From Clostridiales bacterium CHKCI006 (GTDB lineage Bacteria; Bacillota_I; Bacilli_A; Erysipelotrichales; Coprobacillaceae), in contig FCNA01000036.1 of the NCBI GenBank assembly GCA_900018345.1, positions 1 to 42,573 on the forward strand: a stretch of 42,573 nt of DNA, written 5' to 3'. The notes beneath the pieces are model-generated. The model saw only the letters and a list, made by a program, of their open reading frames with translations, had not been told where the DNA came from and searched no databases. Position numbers and translations under genes: made by a program. Shown piece by piece: positions 15,941-24,398 of the stretch; within the stretch, counting starts at the first letter, position 1; every line of letters starts with the position of its first letter.

Positions 15941-16675
15941 ATGGCGACCATTGATGAACTTTATGCACGAAAGTCCTGTCGTGCCTTTACGGAGGAACCG
16001 TTGACGGACCGGGAAAAAGAAATGATCCTGCAAGCCAGTCTGCAGGCGCCTACCGCAGGGAATATGGCTTTGTATGAAATGATCGAAATACGTGATCCGA
16101 AGATCAAGTCACTGTTAGCTAAACGTTGTGACGATCAGCCATTCATTGCCAAAGCGCCCTTTGTGGTGCTCTATGTCGCTTCTTATCAGAAATGGTTTGA
16201 TCTGTGTCAGGGGTACGGAATCGCTATTCCGGCACTGGGTGAAGCAGATCTGATCCTGGCGATCGAGGATACCATGATTGCCGCTCAAAATGCGGTGGTT
16301 GCAGCCTGGTCCATGGGGATCGGCTCTTGTTATATCGGGGATATTTTAGAAAATTATGAAGCGAATCGGGAACTTTTTGGTTTACCGCAATATGCCATGC
16401 CGGTCAGCCTGGTCGTCTTTGGACGTCCGACTAAAGCGATGACACAGCGTCCAAAGCCGGCGCGTTTTGAGCTAAAAGACATGGTCAGTGTGGATACTTA
16501 TGCCAAGCGAGACTTTCAGACGACCGAAAAAATGGTCGCGAAGGTTCATCCGGAAGTCGAGACCTTTGTGCGCGGGCTCGCCTCACGTAAACTACAGGCT
16601 GCTTTTCATCAGGAAATGAATCGTTCAGTCAAAAAAATGCTAAGCGTATGGCTGGAAGGAGAGAAGACGAAATGA
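15941..16675 (+). CDS. Nitroreductase family FMN-dependent oxidoreductase
   Basis: A 244-aa flavoprotein of the nitroreductase superfamily, using NAD(P)H to reduce an unknown substrate. Typical opening ELYARKSCRAFTEEPL (FMN phosphate contact at Arg/Lys-Ser-x-Arg), then LQASLQAPTAGNMALYEMIEI. The glycine-rich AWSMGIGSCYIGDILEN near 122-138 also binds FMN. AAGGAGGG precedes the ATG. Its stop codon overlaps the start of the glycoside hydrolase gene (ATGA), so the two are translationally coupled. Confidence 0.9.
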   Translation: MATIDELYARKSCRAFTEEPLTDREKEMILQASLQAPTAGNMALYEMIEIRDPKIKSLLAKRCDDQPFIAKAPFVVLYVASYQKWFDLCQGYGIAIPALGEADLILAIEDTMIAAQNAVVAAWSMGIGSCYIGDILENYEANRELFGLPQYAMPVSLVVFGRPTKAMTQRPKPARFELKDMVSVDTYAKRDFQTTEKMVAKVHPEVETFVRGLASRKLQAAFHQEMNRSVKKMLSVWLEGEKTK

Positions 16676-18177
16676 AACAGATAGAAAGATGGGATTTTAT
16701 TGAACTGCGCTTAAAAGCTAAAAATAGCGATCATCCGTACCAGAAGAAGGTACAGGGACTTTTTGAGCATGCGCAGGAGAGCGTGACCGTGGACGGCTTT
16801 TATGATGGGGATGATGTCTATAAAGTGCGTTTTATGCCACGCTTTACAGGGGTGTATCAATATACGATCAGCGGTGATGATATGCCGACTCAAACCGGCA
16901 GCTTCGAAGTGGTCAAGGCCACAGGAAATAATCATGGACCGGTGCATGTCGCTAATCAATATCACTTTGCTTATGAGGATGGCACCCCGCATTATTCGAT
17001 GGGAACCACCTGCTATGCCTGGATGCATCAAAATGAACATTTGCAGTTAGAGACCCTGAAGACATTGCAGACAGCCGGTTTCAACAAGATTCGCTGCTGC
17101 ATCTTTCCTAAGCATTATGATTATAATCTGGCTGAGCCACTGACTTATCCGTTTTTAAGGGGACATAAAGAAGGACTGGACGAAGCGCAGGTCAAAAAAG
17201 CCATCATGATGCCGCCGGTGGAAAATCCGGACATGAATTTTGATTTTTTCAGTTATAATGTCAAGCATTTTCAGCGCATTGATGAACGCTTAAAACAGCT
17301 GCGTGATCTGAATATTGAAGCGGATCTGATCCTGTTTCACCCATACGATCGCTGGGGCAATAGTAAGATGACGGCTGCAGCAGATGATGCTTATCTAAAA
17401 TATGTGGTGGCGCGTTTTGCGGCCTATCGTAATGTCTGGTGGTCACTGGCCAACGAATACGATCTCATGCCTCAGAAAACCACTGCTGACTGGGAACGCT
17501 TTGCTTCGATCATCGTCCAGCATGATCCGTATGGGCATTTGCGTTCGATCCATAACTGTATTCCTTTCTATGATCATTCACGTCCTTGGATCACGCATTG
17601 TTCTTTACAGCGTCAGGATCTCTATCGCCATGTAGAGTATACGGATGAATATCGTGAACGCTGGCAAAAACCGATCGTCTGGGATGAGATTGCTTATGAA
17701 GGAAATATCAATCACGGCTGGGGCAATATCAGTCCGATGGAACTGACCCGGCGTTTCTGGGAAGCGTGCCTGCGCGGTGGATATGCCGGCCATGGTGAGA
17801 CCTACATGCATAAAGACAATATTCTCTGGTGGTCCCATGGCGGTCAGCTGCATGGGCAAAGTGCCCCGCGTATCCAGTTCTTGCATCGCATCCTGAAACA
17901 GACACCGGGGCCAGGCTTGAAGCGCCTGCCGGGAAACTTTGATGAGCTGGTGGCCGGAACGGATACCATGATGGATGATGGCTATCGGTTGTATTATTAT
18001 GGATTTGGGCGTCCAAGTTTCCGTGAATTCTATTTTGATGAAGACACACGCTATGAAGTGGAAGTCATTGATACCTGGGAGATGACCATTACCTTCCGCG
18101 GGATCCATCATGGACACTTCAAGGTCGAATTGCCGGGGAAAGAGTATATGGCAATCCGTATCAAAAAAGTAGATTAG
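16672..18177 (+). CDS. Putative intracellular glycoside hydrolase with DUF5060 domain
   Basis: A 501-aa protein without signal peptide. Residues about 1-85 form a DUF5060-type beta-sandwich (VDGFYDGDDVYKVRFMPRF). Residues about 95-430 form a (beta/alpha)8 barrel like the DUF4038/DUF5605 group. Two glutamates fit clan GH-A chemistry: WWSLANEYDL (Glu262, acid/base candidate) and PIVWDEIAYEG (Glu339, nucleophile candidate). HPYDRWG and the WWSHGG segment line the likely pocket. Relatives act on small glycosides or plant-derived oligosaccharides; the substrate here is not known. Start 16672 follows GGAGAG and overlaps the nitroreductase stop. Cytosolic location implies that oligosaccharides are imported first. 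Confidence 0.8.
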   Translation: MKQIERWDFIELRLKAKNSDHPYQKKVQGLFEHAQESVTVDGFYDGDDVYKVRFMPRFTGVYQYTISGDDMPTQTGSFEVVKATGNNHGPVHVANQYHFAYEDGTPHYSMGTTCYAWMHQNEHLQLETLKTLQTAGFNKIRCCIFPKHYDYNLAEPLTYPFLRGHKEGLDEAQVKKAIMMPPVENPDMNFDFFSYNVKHFQRIDERLKQLRDLNIEADLILFHPYDRWGNSKMTAAADDAYLKYVVARFAAYRNVWWSLANEYDLMPQKTTADWERFASIIVQHDPYGHLRSIHNCIPFYDHSRPWITHCSLQRQDLYRHVEYTDEYRERWQKPIVWDEIAYEGNINHGWGNISPMELTRRFWEACLRGGYAGHGETYMHKDNILWWSHGGQLHGQSAPRIQFLHRILKQTPGPGLKRLPGNFDELVAGTDTMMDDGYRLYYYGFGRPSFREFYFDEDTRYEVEVIDTWEMTITFRGIHHGHFKVELPGKEYMAIRIKKVD

Positions 18178-18178
18178 C

Positions 18179-18218
18179 CAAAAAAATGAGATGAGCGAAG
18201 GAAAGCTCATCTCATTTG
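18179..18218. terminator. Bidirectional terminator between convergent genes
   Basis: AAATGAGATGAGC and GCTCATCTCATTT form a 13-bp stem between the plus-strand hydrolase and the minus-strand HAD gene. The T run on the minus strand is strong (TTTTTTT) and on the plus strand short. Confidence 0.85.
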
Positions 18219-18862
18219 AGTAACGTGATGACATGATCGAGGGAATCGACCAGGCATAAACAATGCGCCCGAATGTCCTTTGGCGGCATGATCATATCAG
18301 GGACACAGATCACAGGAATAGCGGCTGCCCGGCTGGCTTTGATGCCATTGATGGAATCTTCCAGGACCAACGCATCGCTAGAGGACACTTTTGCCTTTTC
18401 CAAAGCCTTCAGAAAGATATCCGGATTTGGCTTAGACAGGTTGACTTCATCGCCACCGACAATAAACTGAAAATAATCCTGGATGCCGGCAATTTGCAGA
18501 TAGTTCTCGACACCGGCGTGACGGGTCGAACTGGCTACACAGCAAGGAATCTTTTCCTGTTTAAGAAAAGCCAGCAGTTCCATGAGCCCGGGTTTGATTT
18601 CTAAACCATGTGTCTTGATCTCTGATTGCATCAGATCGTGCGTCTGGTGGGCTAAAAGATCATGGGGATAGTCTTCACCAAATTCAGCAAACTGCATTGC
18701 GCGGGTGATCTTGCCGCTGCTGCCCACCATTTTTAAATAGAATTCATGGGTCAGGGTATAGCCGTGTTGAGCCAAGACGGTGCGCATACAGCGCTCGCCT
18801 AATGCTTCCGTATTAAACATCAGTCCATCCATATCAAAGATGACATAGGCAGTTTTTTTCAT
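18212..18862 (-). CDS. HAD family phosphatase, beta-phosphoglucomutase-like
   Basis: A 216-aa HAD subfamily IA protein with an alpha-helical cap (about 15-85). Motif I is IFDMDGLMFNTEA (Asp10, Asp12), motif II CVASSTR (Ser/Thr), motif III lysine in SKPNPDIF, and motif IV LEDSINGI. Such proteins are phosphosugar phosphatases or phosphoglucomutases. Asp12 as second catalytic Asp is compatible with both, and substrate specificity cannot be told. AGGTGAAAG precedes the start. It is divergent from the fumarase operon. Confidence 0.9.
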   Translation of the reverse strand: MKKTAYVIFDMDGLMFNTEALGERCMRTVLAQHGYTLTHEFYLKMVGSSGKITRAMQFAEFGEDYPHDLLAHQTHDLMQSEIKTHGLEIKPGLMELLAFLKQEKIPCCVASSTRHAGVENYLQIAGIQDYFQFIVGGDEVNLSKPNPDIFLKALEKAKVSSSDALVLEDSINGIKASRAAAIPVICVPDMIMPPKDIRAHCLCLVDSLDHVITLLK

Positions 18863-18898
18863 ATACTTTCACCTCATCGCTATTATAGCATAGCCCCT

Positions 18899-18928
18899 TT
18901 TGACTAGTCCAGGCGGTTTATGGTAGAA
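18899..18928 (+). promoter_or_regulatory. Promoter of the fumarase operon
   Basis: TTGACT, 18 bases, TAGAAT, followed by AAGAAGGTG before the ATG at 18954. A TATAAT on the minus strand at 18881-18886 probably serves the divergent HAD gene. Confidence 0.65.
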
Positions 18929-18953
18929 TGAAGCTAAAGAAGGTGAAAAAAAG

Positions 18954-19799
18954 ATGCGAGAAATCAATGTCAATTTGATTACCCAAACGATTGCTTCTTT
19001 ATGCCGCAGCACCTGTACGGATCTGCCTCAGGATGTCTACGATCGGCTCAAGGAAGCTAGAGCGGCTGAAAAAGGCGGCATGGCGCAAAAGACGCTCGAT
19101 ATTTTAATTGAAAATGCGGATATCTCCAAACAAAAAAAGATACCCATCTGTCAGGATACCGGCATGGCCTGCATTTGGCTGAAGGTCGGACAGGAGGTTC
19201 ATTTTGTCGGTGGTGATCTGAATGAAGCCATTCAGCAGGGTGTCCGACAGGGCTATGAGGAAGGGTATTTGCGAAAGTCCATTGTCTATGATCCGGTGTT
19301 TGATCGGGTGAATACCCAAGACAATACGCCGGCTATGATTACCTATGAGATCGTACCCGGAGACAAAATAGAAATAACATTAGCGCCAAAGGGCTTCGGT
19401 TCGGAGAACATGAGTCAGATCAGGATGCTCAAGCCTAGTGATGGTGTCGAAGGAATCAAGTCTTTTGTTTTGAATGTGGTCGAAAGTGCCGGTGCAAATG
19501 CCTGCCCACCGATGGTCATTGGGGTTGGCATCGGTGGTAACTTCGATAAAGTGGCCCTGTTGGCCAAGCAGGCGATGATGGCCCCTATCGAGGCACACCA
19601 TCCTGACAAGCGTTATGCCGATCTGGAAGATGAACTCTTAGAACGCATTAATCAGCTAGGAATCGGTCCGGCTGGTTTTGGCGGGGGCACGACGGCACTG
19701 GCCCTGCATATTGAAACGGCACCGACCCATATTGCCGGCATGCCGGTTGCGGTAGCTATTTGCTGCCACGTATCTAGACATGAGAAGGTGATCCTATGA
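18954..19799 (+). CDS. fumA: Class I fumarate hydratase, alpha subunit
   Basis: N-terminal subunit (281 aa) of the oxygen-sensitive, 4Fe-4S class I fumarase/L(+)-tartrate dehydratase family, which interconverts fumarate and malate. Cysteines that can hold the cluster appear in ICQDTGMACIW (about 63-73), the NACPPMVIGVGIGGNFD stretch, and near the C-terminus (AICCHVSRHEK). The KGFGSENMSQIRML segment is also typical. The two-gene arrangement is characteristic of anaerobes. The stop overlaps the beta subunit start by 4 bases (ATGA), so subunits are made in equal amount. Tartrate dehydratase activity cannot be excluded. Confidence 0.92.
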   Translation: MREINVNLITQTIASLCRSTCTDLPQDVYDRLKEARAAEKGGMAQKTLDILIENADISKQKKIPICQDTGMACIWLKVGQEVHFVGGDLNEAIQQGVRQGYEEGYLRKSIVYDPVFDRVNTQDNTPAMITYEIVPGDKIEITLAPKGFGSENMSQIRMLKPSDGVEGIKSFVLNVVESAGANACPPMVIGVGIGGNFDKVALLAKQAMMAPIEAHHPDKRYADLEDELLERINQLGIGPAGFGGGTTALALHIETAPTHIAGMPVAVAICCHVSRHEKVIL

Positions 19800-20356
19800 T
19801 AAAGAAAATAACGACTCCCTTAACTAGCCAAGTGGCTAGATCCTTGCGCGCGGGCGATCAGGTGCTGATCAGCGGCACGATCTATACGGGTAGAGATGCT
19901 GCCCATCGCCGTTTAGTGGAAATGTTGGATCGTCAGGAACCGCTGCCTTTCGATGTGACGGATGCCATCATTTATTATGTCGGACCGACCCCAACACCGC
20001 CGGGTGCTGTTTTTGGCAGCGGTGGCCCCACCACATCGGGTCGTATGGATGCTTATGCGCCCCGCTTACTGGCGTTAGGCTTACGGGGCATGATCGGCAA
20101 AGGCTATCGCTCTAGTCAGGTGGTGGAAGCCATGAAAGCGAATGATGGGGTTTATTTTGGTGCCATCGGAGGCGCTGGGGCTGTGATCGGTGCTTCCGTG
20201 AAGAAATGTGAGATCATTGCCTTTGAAGATCTTGGACCGGAGGCCATCCGACGTCTGGAAGTGGAAGATTTCCCGGCTGTCGTTGTAATCGATCATGAAG
20301 GCAACAATTTATACGAGCAGGGGCGTCAGGCATACCTGGATTCGCTGGCAAAATAA
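19796..20356 (+). CDS. fumB: Class I fumarate hydratase, beta subunit
   Basis: C-terminal swivelling subunit (186 aa) of the two-part class I fumarase. The conserved GPTPTPPGAVFGSGGPTTSG block (about 62-82) and the MIGKGYRSS segment (about 99-107) contribute to substrate binding. IYTGRDAAHRR is the usual N-terminal motif. It begins in the ATGA overlap with the alpha subunit and is followed at once by a terminator, so the operon is just these two genes. Confidence 0.92.
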   Translation: MIKKITTPLTSQVARSLRAGDQVLISGTIYTGRDAAHRRLVEMLDRQEPLPFDVTDAIIYYVGPTPTPPGAVFGSGGPTTSGRMDAYAPRLLALGLRGMIGKGYRSSQVVEAMKANDGVYFGAIGGAGAVIGASVKKCEIIAFEDLGPEAIRRLEVEDFPAVVVIDHEGNNLYEQGRQAYLDSLAK

Positions 20357-20380
20357 AAACGGGTCATCCCGTTTTTATTT
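20355..20380. terminator. Bidirectional terminator after the fumarase operon
   Basis: AAAAACGGG, loop TCAT, CCCGTTTTTATTTT. T-rich on both strands; it also ends the convergent minus-strand membrane protein operon. Confidence 0.87.
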
Positions 20381-21119
20381 TATGCTGTTGTATCCAGCCA
20401 GCGATGAAACTCAGCATTAGAGGAAAGAACAAACGCAGGCTTTCAATGATCAGGGTCATCCCGGAAAGCTGCGAATGATTGCAGATCAGCAGGATCTCAT
20501 TGATCAGAACTCCCACAATGATCACGCTCATCAAAAGCAGACTTTTTTTGTCATCGACCCTGCTTGTCGCATGATATATAAGACCAGCAGCCAGACAGAG
20601 GAAGATCTGAAAATAAAAATCAGGATAAAAATGATCTTCCAAAAGGATTTCGTGTGTCGGTTGTCCCAAAGCACGCCAATGATAAAAGAAGAGAAGCACG
20701 ATGACGCCTATTGCCGGAAGATAAAATGATGGCCTTAATGCGCTCAGGCGACTGCCCAAGGCAAGATAGACGACCTGCGTCAATACATCGATAAAAAAGA
20801 CGGTCTCCAAATTGATAGATGGTTCATGGTTGATCGGCAGATCCATGAAGGTCAGCTGCTGGGTGATGTGAAAGAGAAAGACACAGCCCAGGATCATCTT
20901 GAAGATCTGATCGTAGTTGTTGTTGGAAAAACGATGGATGCAGACGATCAAAATGGTCGTCATCAGCCAGCTGAGGATAAAGAGAAGAGCCAGACAAAGC
21001 TGGAGATTTTGACTATGATATGTGTTCAGCAGTTCCCCCACCAACAATAATATCCGCGAGCCTAGCGCCATGACGATAAAATAGATGATATAATGCCGTA
21101 TATATTGTTTGAATACCAA
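20364..21119 (-). CDS. Multi-pass membrane protein, unknown function
   Basis: A 251-aa, very hydrophobic protein with about seven or eight predicted membrane helices and no soluble domain. I recognise no family. The charged loops are short (for example RFSNNNYDQIF near 67-77 and TSRVDDKKS before the sixth helix). It is the last of three membrane protein genes on this strand, 57 bases after the previous one, and its stop lies within the shared terminator. Confidence 0.65.
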   Translation of the reverse strand: MVFKQYIRHYIIYFIVMALGSRILLLVGELLNTYHSQNLQLCLALLFILSWLMTTILIVCIHRFSNNNYDQIFKMILGCVFLFHITQQLTFMDLPINHEPSINLETVFFIDVLTQVVYLALGSRLSALRPSFYLPAIGVIVLLFFYHWRALGQPTHEILLEDHFYPDFYFQIFLCLAAGLIYHATSRVDDKKSLLLMSVIIVGVLINEILLICNHSQLSGMTLIIESLRLFFPLMLSFIAGWIQQHKIKTG

Positions 21120-21176
21120 GATGATCCCTCCTTCTTCGATTGTTTCTATTGATGAGTGTTCTGCAGTGATCGGCTG

Positions 21177-21581
21177 TCAATGGGTCGGATCTTCTTTTGG
21201 CAGCTTTCGCATACGTGAAAATAAACCAAAGTAATTGTGGAAAAAAAGTAGGCAGAGGATTTCGTCCAACCAGGTTAAGTGAACGAGATCTTGATAATAG
21301 AAAGGCAGGATCAACCAGGCCGGCGATACGATCAAAGCAAGTGCCATATATTTGCGTTTGGTACCAAACCAGCCTAAAAAACTCAACAGCGTACCCCCAA
21401 TTTCCGAAAGGGTCAGCAGGGTTCGCTCAGGACCGGCAAAGATCGCATCTAGTTTGTTACCATTTGGCTCGTCAACGATTTCACTGACTGGGGTTACCTC
21501 TTTGGATTTGGCATCCACTCTCTCAAATGACAGACATAGACCGAATATCAATACACATAACAGCAGACATTTTTTAGTCAT
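21177..21581 (-). CDS. Small membrane protein with signal-like N-terminus, unknown
   Basis: A 134-aa protein. ATG 21581 was chosen because GGAGGG lies 7 bases upstream; the open frame extends further back inside the previous gene. The first 22 residues (TKKCLLLCVLIFGLCLS) look like a signal peptide or signal anchor, followed by a charged stretch KSKEVTPVSEIVDEPNGN and two or three membrane helices. No family recognised. It overlaps the end of the upstream gene by 8 bases, pointing to coupled translation. Confidence 0.6.
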   Translation of the reverse strand: MTKKCLLLCVLIFGLCLSFERVDAKSKEVTPVSEIVDEPNGNKLDAIFAGPERTLLTLSEIGGTLLSFLGWFGTKRKYMALALIVSPAWLILPFYYQDLVHLTWLDEILCLLFFHNYFGLFSRMRKLPKEDPTH

Positions 21582-21924
21582 CTGTAAGCCCTCCATTGCA
21601 GGAATGGATCGCAGGGTTGTCCTTGGCTCGTTTGAACTGGTACTGTTCATAGAGGGTCTCCTCTAAGAAGAGAAGAAATGCCGTTATAAACATCTGAGCA
21701 AAAATATCGATATCCAGATTGGGTTCGTTAAAATGGAAAAGGAAGAGGACCAACACAGCCAAACCTGCTAGAAGTAGTGATCGAAACTTGTTTTTGGCTT
21801 TTTTTGAGAATCCACCAATCAAACAAATCCCTATCCCAATGATCTTTAAAAGCATGAGGATATTGTATTGATCAGACGGGGATAGCGCCAGGACGATGGA
21901 CGATGTGGATCTTAATAGCATCAT
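21574..21924 (-). CDS. Small membrane protein, unknown
   Basis: A 116-aa protein with three predicted membrane helices (about 24-38, 50-63 and 72-88) separated by a basic loop KKAKNKFRS. GGAGGGA lies 6 bases before the tandem ATG ATG start. It heads a three-gene operon of uncharacterised membrane proteins. No homologous family comes to mind. Confidence 0.6.
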   Translation of the reverse strand: MMLLRSTSSIVLALSPSDQYNILMLLKIIGIGICLIGGFSKKAKNKFRSLLLAGLAVLVLFLFHFNEPNLDIDIFAQMFITAFLLFLEETLYEQYQFKRAKDNPAIHSCNGGLTDD

Positions 21925-21965
21925 ATGTGCTCCCTCCTTTGTGTGGACAACATCTGCTTTTCTTT

Positions 21966-21996
21966 ATTGTACCATATTCTTTGCATTATTTGACAA
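21966..21996 (-). promoter_or_regulatory. Promoter of the three-gene membrane protein operon
   Basis: On the minus strand TTGTCA (21991-21996), 19 bases, TACAAT (21966-21971) preceded by TGG as an extended -10. Confidence 0.6.
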
Positions 21997-22207
21997 AAAA
22001 ATGATATTTCAACTGTTTTGTGCGATATATTTTATGGTGCAGGCTGACTTGGTTTTTGTGGAGTCATATCCTGGTTTTCCATGGGACGCTTTTCTTACAA
22101 CATTGTCTTCTCTAAATGAAGCGGAATGACAGGCTTTAAGACTTGGCAGATCGTCTGTTGGGTTTGACTTGGAGACCAGGAATTTATTTGACCAGGTACC
22201 ATATTAT

Positions 22208-22237
22208 TTGCTTGCTTTTATGCGAATTTGTTATAAT
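22208..22237 (+). promoter_or_regulatory. Promoter of the NrdD-like gene
   Basis: TTGCTT (22208-22213), 18 bases, TATAAT (22232-22237), 20 bases before the start codon. Confidence 0.7.
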
Positions 22238-22257
22238 AGATAGCAGAGGTGAGACAA

Positions 22258-24282
22258 GTGGAATATATACGTAAAAGAGATGGCCGACTGATGGCTTTTG
22301 ATAGTGAAAAAATTGCTTCTGCCATCTACAAAGCCTTCAAAGCGACGGACAGTCAGCAGACCCGTCAGGTCGCACGCAAGATTGCCGAGGAGGTCGTGGC
22401 ACGTCTGAATGAGGCGGGATCCAGTCTGCCGACAGTGGAACTGGTTCAGGATATGGTTGAAGAGGTATTGATTGAAAAGGGATATATCCGGGCGGCAAAG
22501 GCTTATATCTTGTATCGGGCAGAGCGCAGCCGCAGCCGTGAGATGAACAGTCGTCTGATGAAGACCTTTGAATCCATTACGTTATCGAAACGTCAGGTGA
22601 CCCATAGCGGCAACGCGAACATCAATGGGGATGGTCCGATGGGGACCATGCTGCGGTTTGGCGCCGAAGCGGCGAAGACCTTTAATGAGATGTATGTCTT
22701 AAAGCCGAGTCACGCGCGCAGTCATCAAAAGGGCGAGATCGATATTCATCATATGGATTTTCTGACACAGACTACCGCCTGCTGTCAAATTGATCTGTCT
22801 GATCTGCTTGTGGGAGGCTTTTCGACTGGGCGAGGGATCTTACGTGAACCTAATCATATTACCGCTTATTCTGTTTTGTGCTGCATCGCCCTGCAGTCCA
22901 ATCAGAATGATCAGGATGATGGACAATCCATCGTCAATTTTGATATGACCATGGCGATGGGAGTCAAGAAAAGCTATCGCCACCATTACTACGATCATGT
23001 TCGACAGGCACTTGTCCTGTTATGTCCGGACTGTGATGCCGATACACTCGTGAATCAAATGCAGCGAGATCCAGCCATCCAGCCTGATCTGGCGCATTCT
23101 GAAATGTCTCAAGCTCACTCTTTTTTACGTGAAAATGGCATCAGCGCAGCACTCACCAAACGCATCCTGGATTATGCTTGCAGTGAAGCAGTTGTTCGAA
23201 CTAATCATGAAACCTATCAGGCTATGGAGGCTCTGATTCATAATTTGAATACGATCTACTCCCGAGCAGGCGCGAGGGTACCTGAATCCACGATTAATTA
23301 TGGTTTAGATACCAGTCTGGAAGGACGGATGGTCATGGAAAATCTGCTGAAGGCGACCATGGCAGGTATCGGTCAGGGGACAAGTGCTCCATTCCCGGTA
23401 CAGATCCTGCGTTTAAAAAAAGGAATCAATCTGGAGCCAGGCGATCCAAATTATGATCTCTATCAATTGGCCCTGCAAGTGATTCAAAAACGGCGGATGC
23501 CCTATCTGGCCTTTGCCGATGCGCCTTATAATCAAGAGGATGTGGCTTATTTTGGAAATGGGATCCGTGTTTATGAAAATGTTCATGATCCTCTACATCA
23601 AGGACCGGCCAAACGGGGGATGTTAGCCTATACTTCTATTAATCTGGTGCGGATTGCCTTACGTGCCAAAGGGGATATGGAATGGTTTTTTGAAGAGCTC
23701 GATCGCAAGCTCGAACTCGTTCAAAAGGAACTGATGGAGCGCTATACCATCCTTTCTCAGATCAAGGCTTATTACTATCCCTTCCTGATGGGACAGCATG
23801 TCTGGTTAGGTTCAGAGAAGCTCGAATCAGCTGATCCGGTCGGTGCTGTGTTGAAGGAAGGTATTCTGGGAATAGGTTTTATTGGTCTTGATCAGTGTCT
23901 GGAGACGATGCAGATGAAAGATGAAGAATCGGCTTATAATTTAGGAATCTCCATCGTTTCACATATGCGTCGTTTTGTCGATTCGCTGAATGCGTCGCAG
24001 GAGTTGAATTATGCGCTGATATCGTCCATGGACAAGGAAGCCTGTGAGCGCCTGTGCGAATTAGACCGCAAGGCTTTTAAACATCATTTTGATCATTATG
24101 ATCCCGGTTTTTGTCTTAGCCATGTGACTGATCCAATCAAAAGGGTTCAGGCAGAAGCACTTTTTCATGAGTTTTGTTCTGGCGGGCACATCAGCTGTCT
24201 GGAACTGGATGCCAAAATGGATCTGGAAGCAGTTGTGAAAGCGCTGAGAGAGACACCGATTGGGCTTTTAAGTTTCAAATAA
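22258..24282 (+). CDS. NrdD-like pseudoenzyme lacking the glycyl-radical domain
   Basis: A 674-aa paralogue of E. coli-type NrdD, clearly a different lineage from the 8860-11244 gene. It keeps an ATP cone (about 1-90, YIRKRDGRLMAFDSEKIASA) and most of the catalytic barrel: TTACCQIDLSDLL, QSNQNDQDDGQSIVNFD, MEALIHNLNTIYSRAGARVP, INYGLDTS, YTSINL, YYPFLMGQ. Two essential elements are missing. The radical cysteine normally in MGCRTRV is replaced in YFGNGIRV (Asn434). The protein also stops at GLLSFK, just before the zinc and glycyl-radical domain, with no remnant of it downstream in any frame. Start GTG 22258 fits AGAGGTGA; GTG 22249 is the alternative. The frame is otherwise intact, so it looks selected rather than decaying. 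A regulatory or nucleotide-binding role is inference. Confidence 0.9.
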   Translation: MEYIRKRDGRLMAFDSEKIASAIYKAFKATDSQQTRQVARKIAEEVVARLNEAGSSLPTVELVQDMVEEVLIEKGYIRAAKAYILYRAERSRSREMNSRLMKTFESITLSKRQVTHSGNANINGDGPMGTMLRFGAEAAKTFNEMYVLKPSHARSHQKGEIDIHHMDFLTQTTACCQIDLSDLLVGGFSTGRGILREPNHITAYSVLCCIALQSNQNDQDDGQSIVNFDMTMAMGVKKSYRHHYYDHVRQALVLLCPDCDADTLVNQMQRDPAIQPDLAHSEMSQAHSFLRENGISAALTKRILDYACSEAVVRTNHETYQAMEALIHNLNTIYSRAGARVPESTINYGLDTSLEGRMVMENLLKATMAGIGQGTSAPFPVQILRLKKGINLEPGDPNYDLYQLALQVIQKRRMPYLAFADAPYNQEDVAYFGNGIRVYENVHDPLHQGPAKRGMLAYTSINLVRIALRAKGDMEWFFEELDRKLELVQKELMERYTILSQIKAYYYPFLMGQHVWLGSEKLESADPVGAVLKEGILGIGFIGLDQCLETMQMKDEESAYNLGISIVSHMRRFVDSLNASQELNYALISSMDKEACERLCELDRKAFKHHFDHYDPGFCLSHVTDPIKRVQAEALFHEFCSGGHISCLELDAKMDLEAVVKALRETPIGLLSFK

Positions 24283-24305
24283 ACGCTTACATTGACTAAA
24301 AAGTG

Positions 24306-24345
24306 GGGATGATCCATCAATAAATATGGATTGTCTCTTTTATTT
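24306..24345 (+). terminator. Probable terminator after the NrdD-like gene
   Basis: GATGATCCAT and ATGGATTGTC form an imperfect stem followed by TCTTTTATTTTA. Confidence 0.55.
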
Positions 24346-24361
24346 TAGGCGCGAATTGTTA

Positions 24362-24367
24362 TATAAT
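24362..24367 (+). promoter_or_regulatory. -10 element of the tldD operon
   Basis: TATAAT 31 bases before the start codon; no convincing -35 box. Confidence 0.45.
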
Positions 24368-24398
24368 GAGAGTATCTATAATGAAAGAGAAGTGAGAA

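Larger units (their letters stand above)
21925..22257. other. Divergent intergenic region between membrane operon and NrdD-like gene
   Basis: About 330 bases without a convincing gene. It holds a minus-strand promoter (TGGTACAAT, extended -10, at 21966-21974) and the plus-strand promoter of the NrdD-like gene (22208-22237). A plus-strand open frame enters from 21896 but has no ribosome site and starts in the neighbour's antisense, so I do not call it. No riboswitch or NrdR box was recognised. Confidence 0.5.

Noticed and set aside
21896-22129. Plus-strand open frame of 77 codons in the divergent intergenic region
   Set aside because: No ribosome site, begins antisense to a better gene, and covers the opposite strand's promoter.
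24282-24398. Search for a separated glycyl-radical domain after the NrdD-like gene
   Set aside because: All frames of this short gap carry a terminator-like hairpin and promoter; no RxxGY motif or zinc-site cysteines are present.
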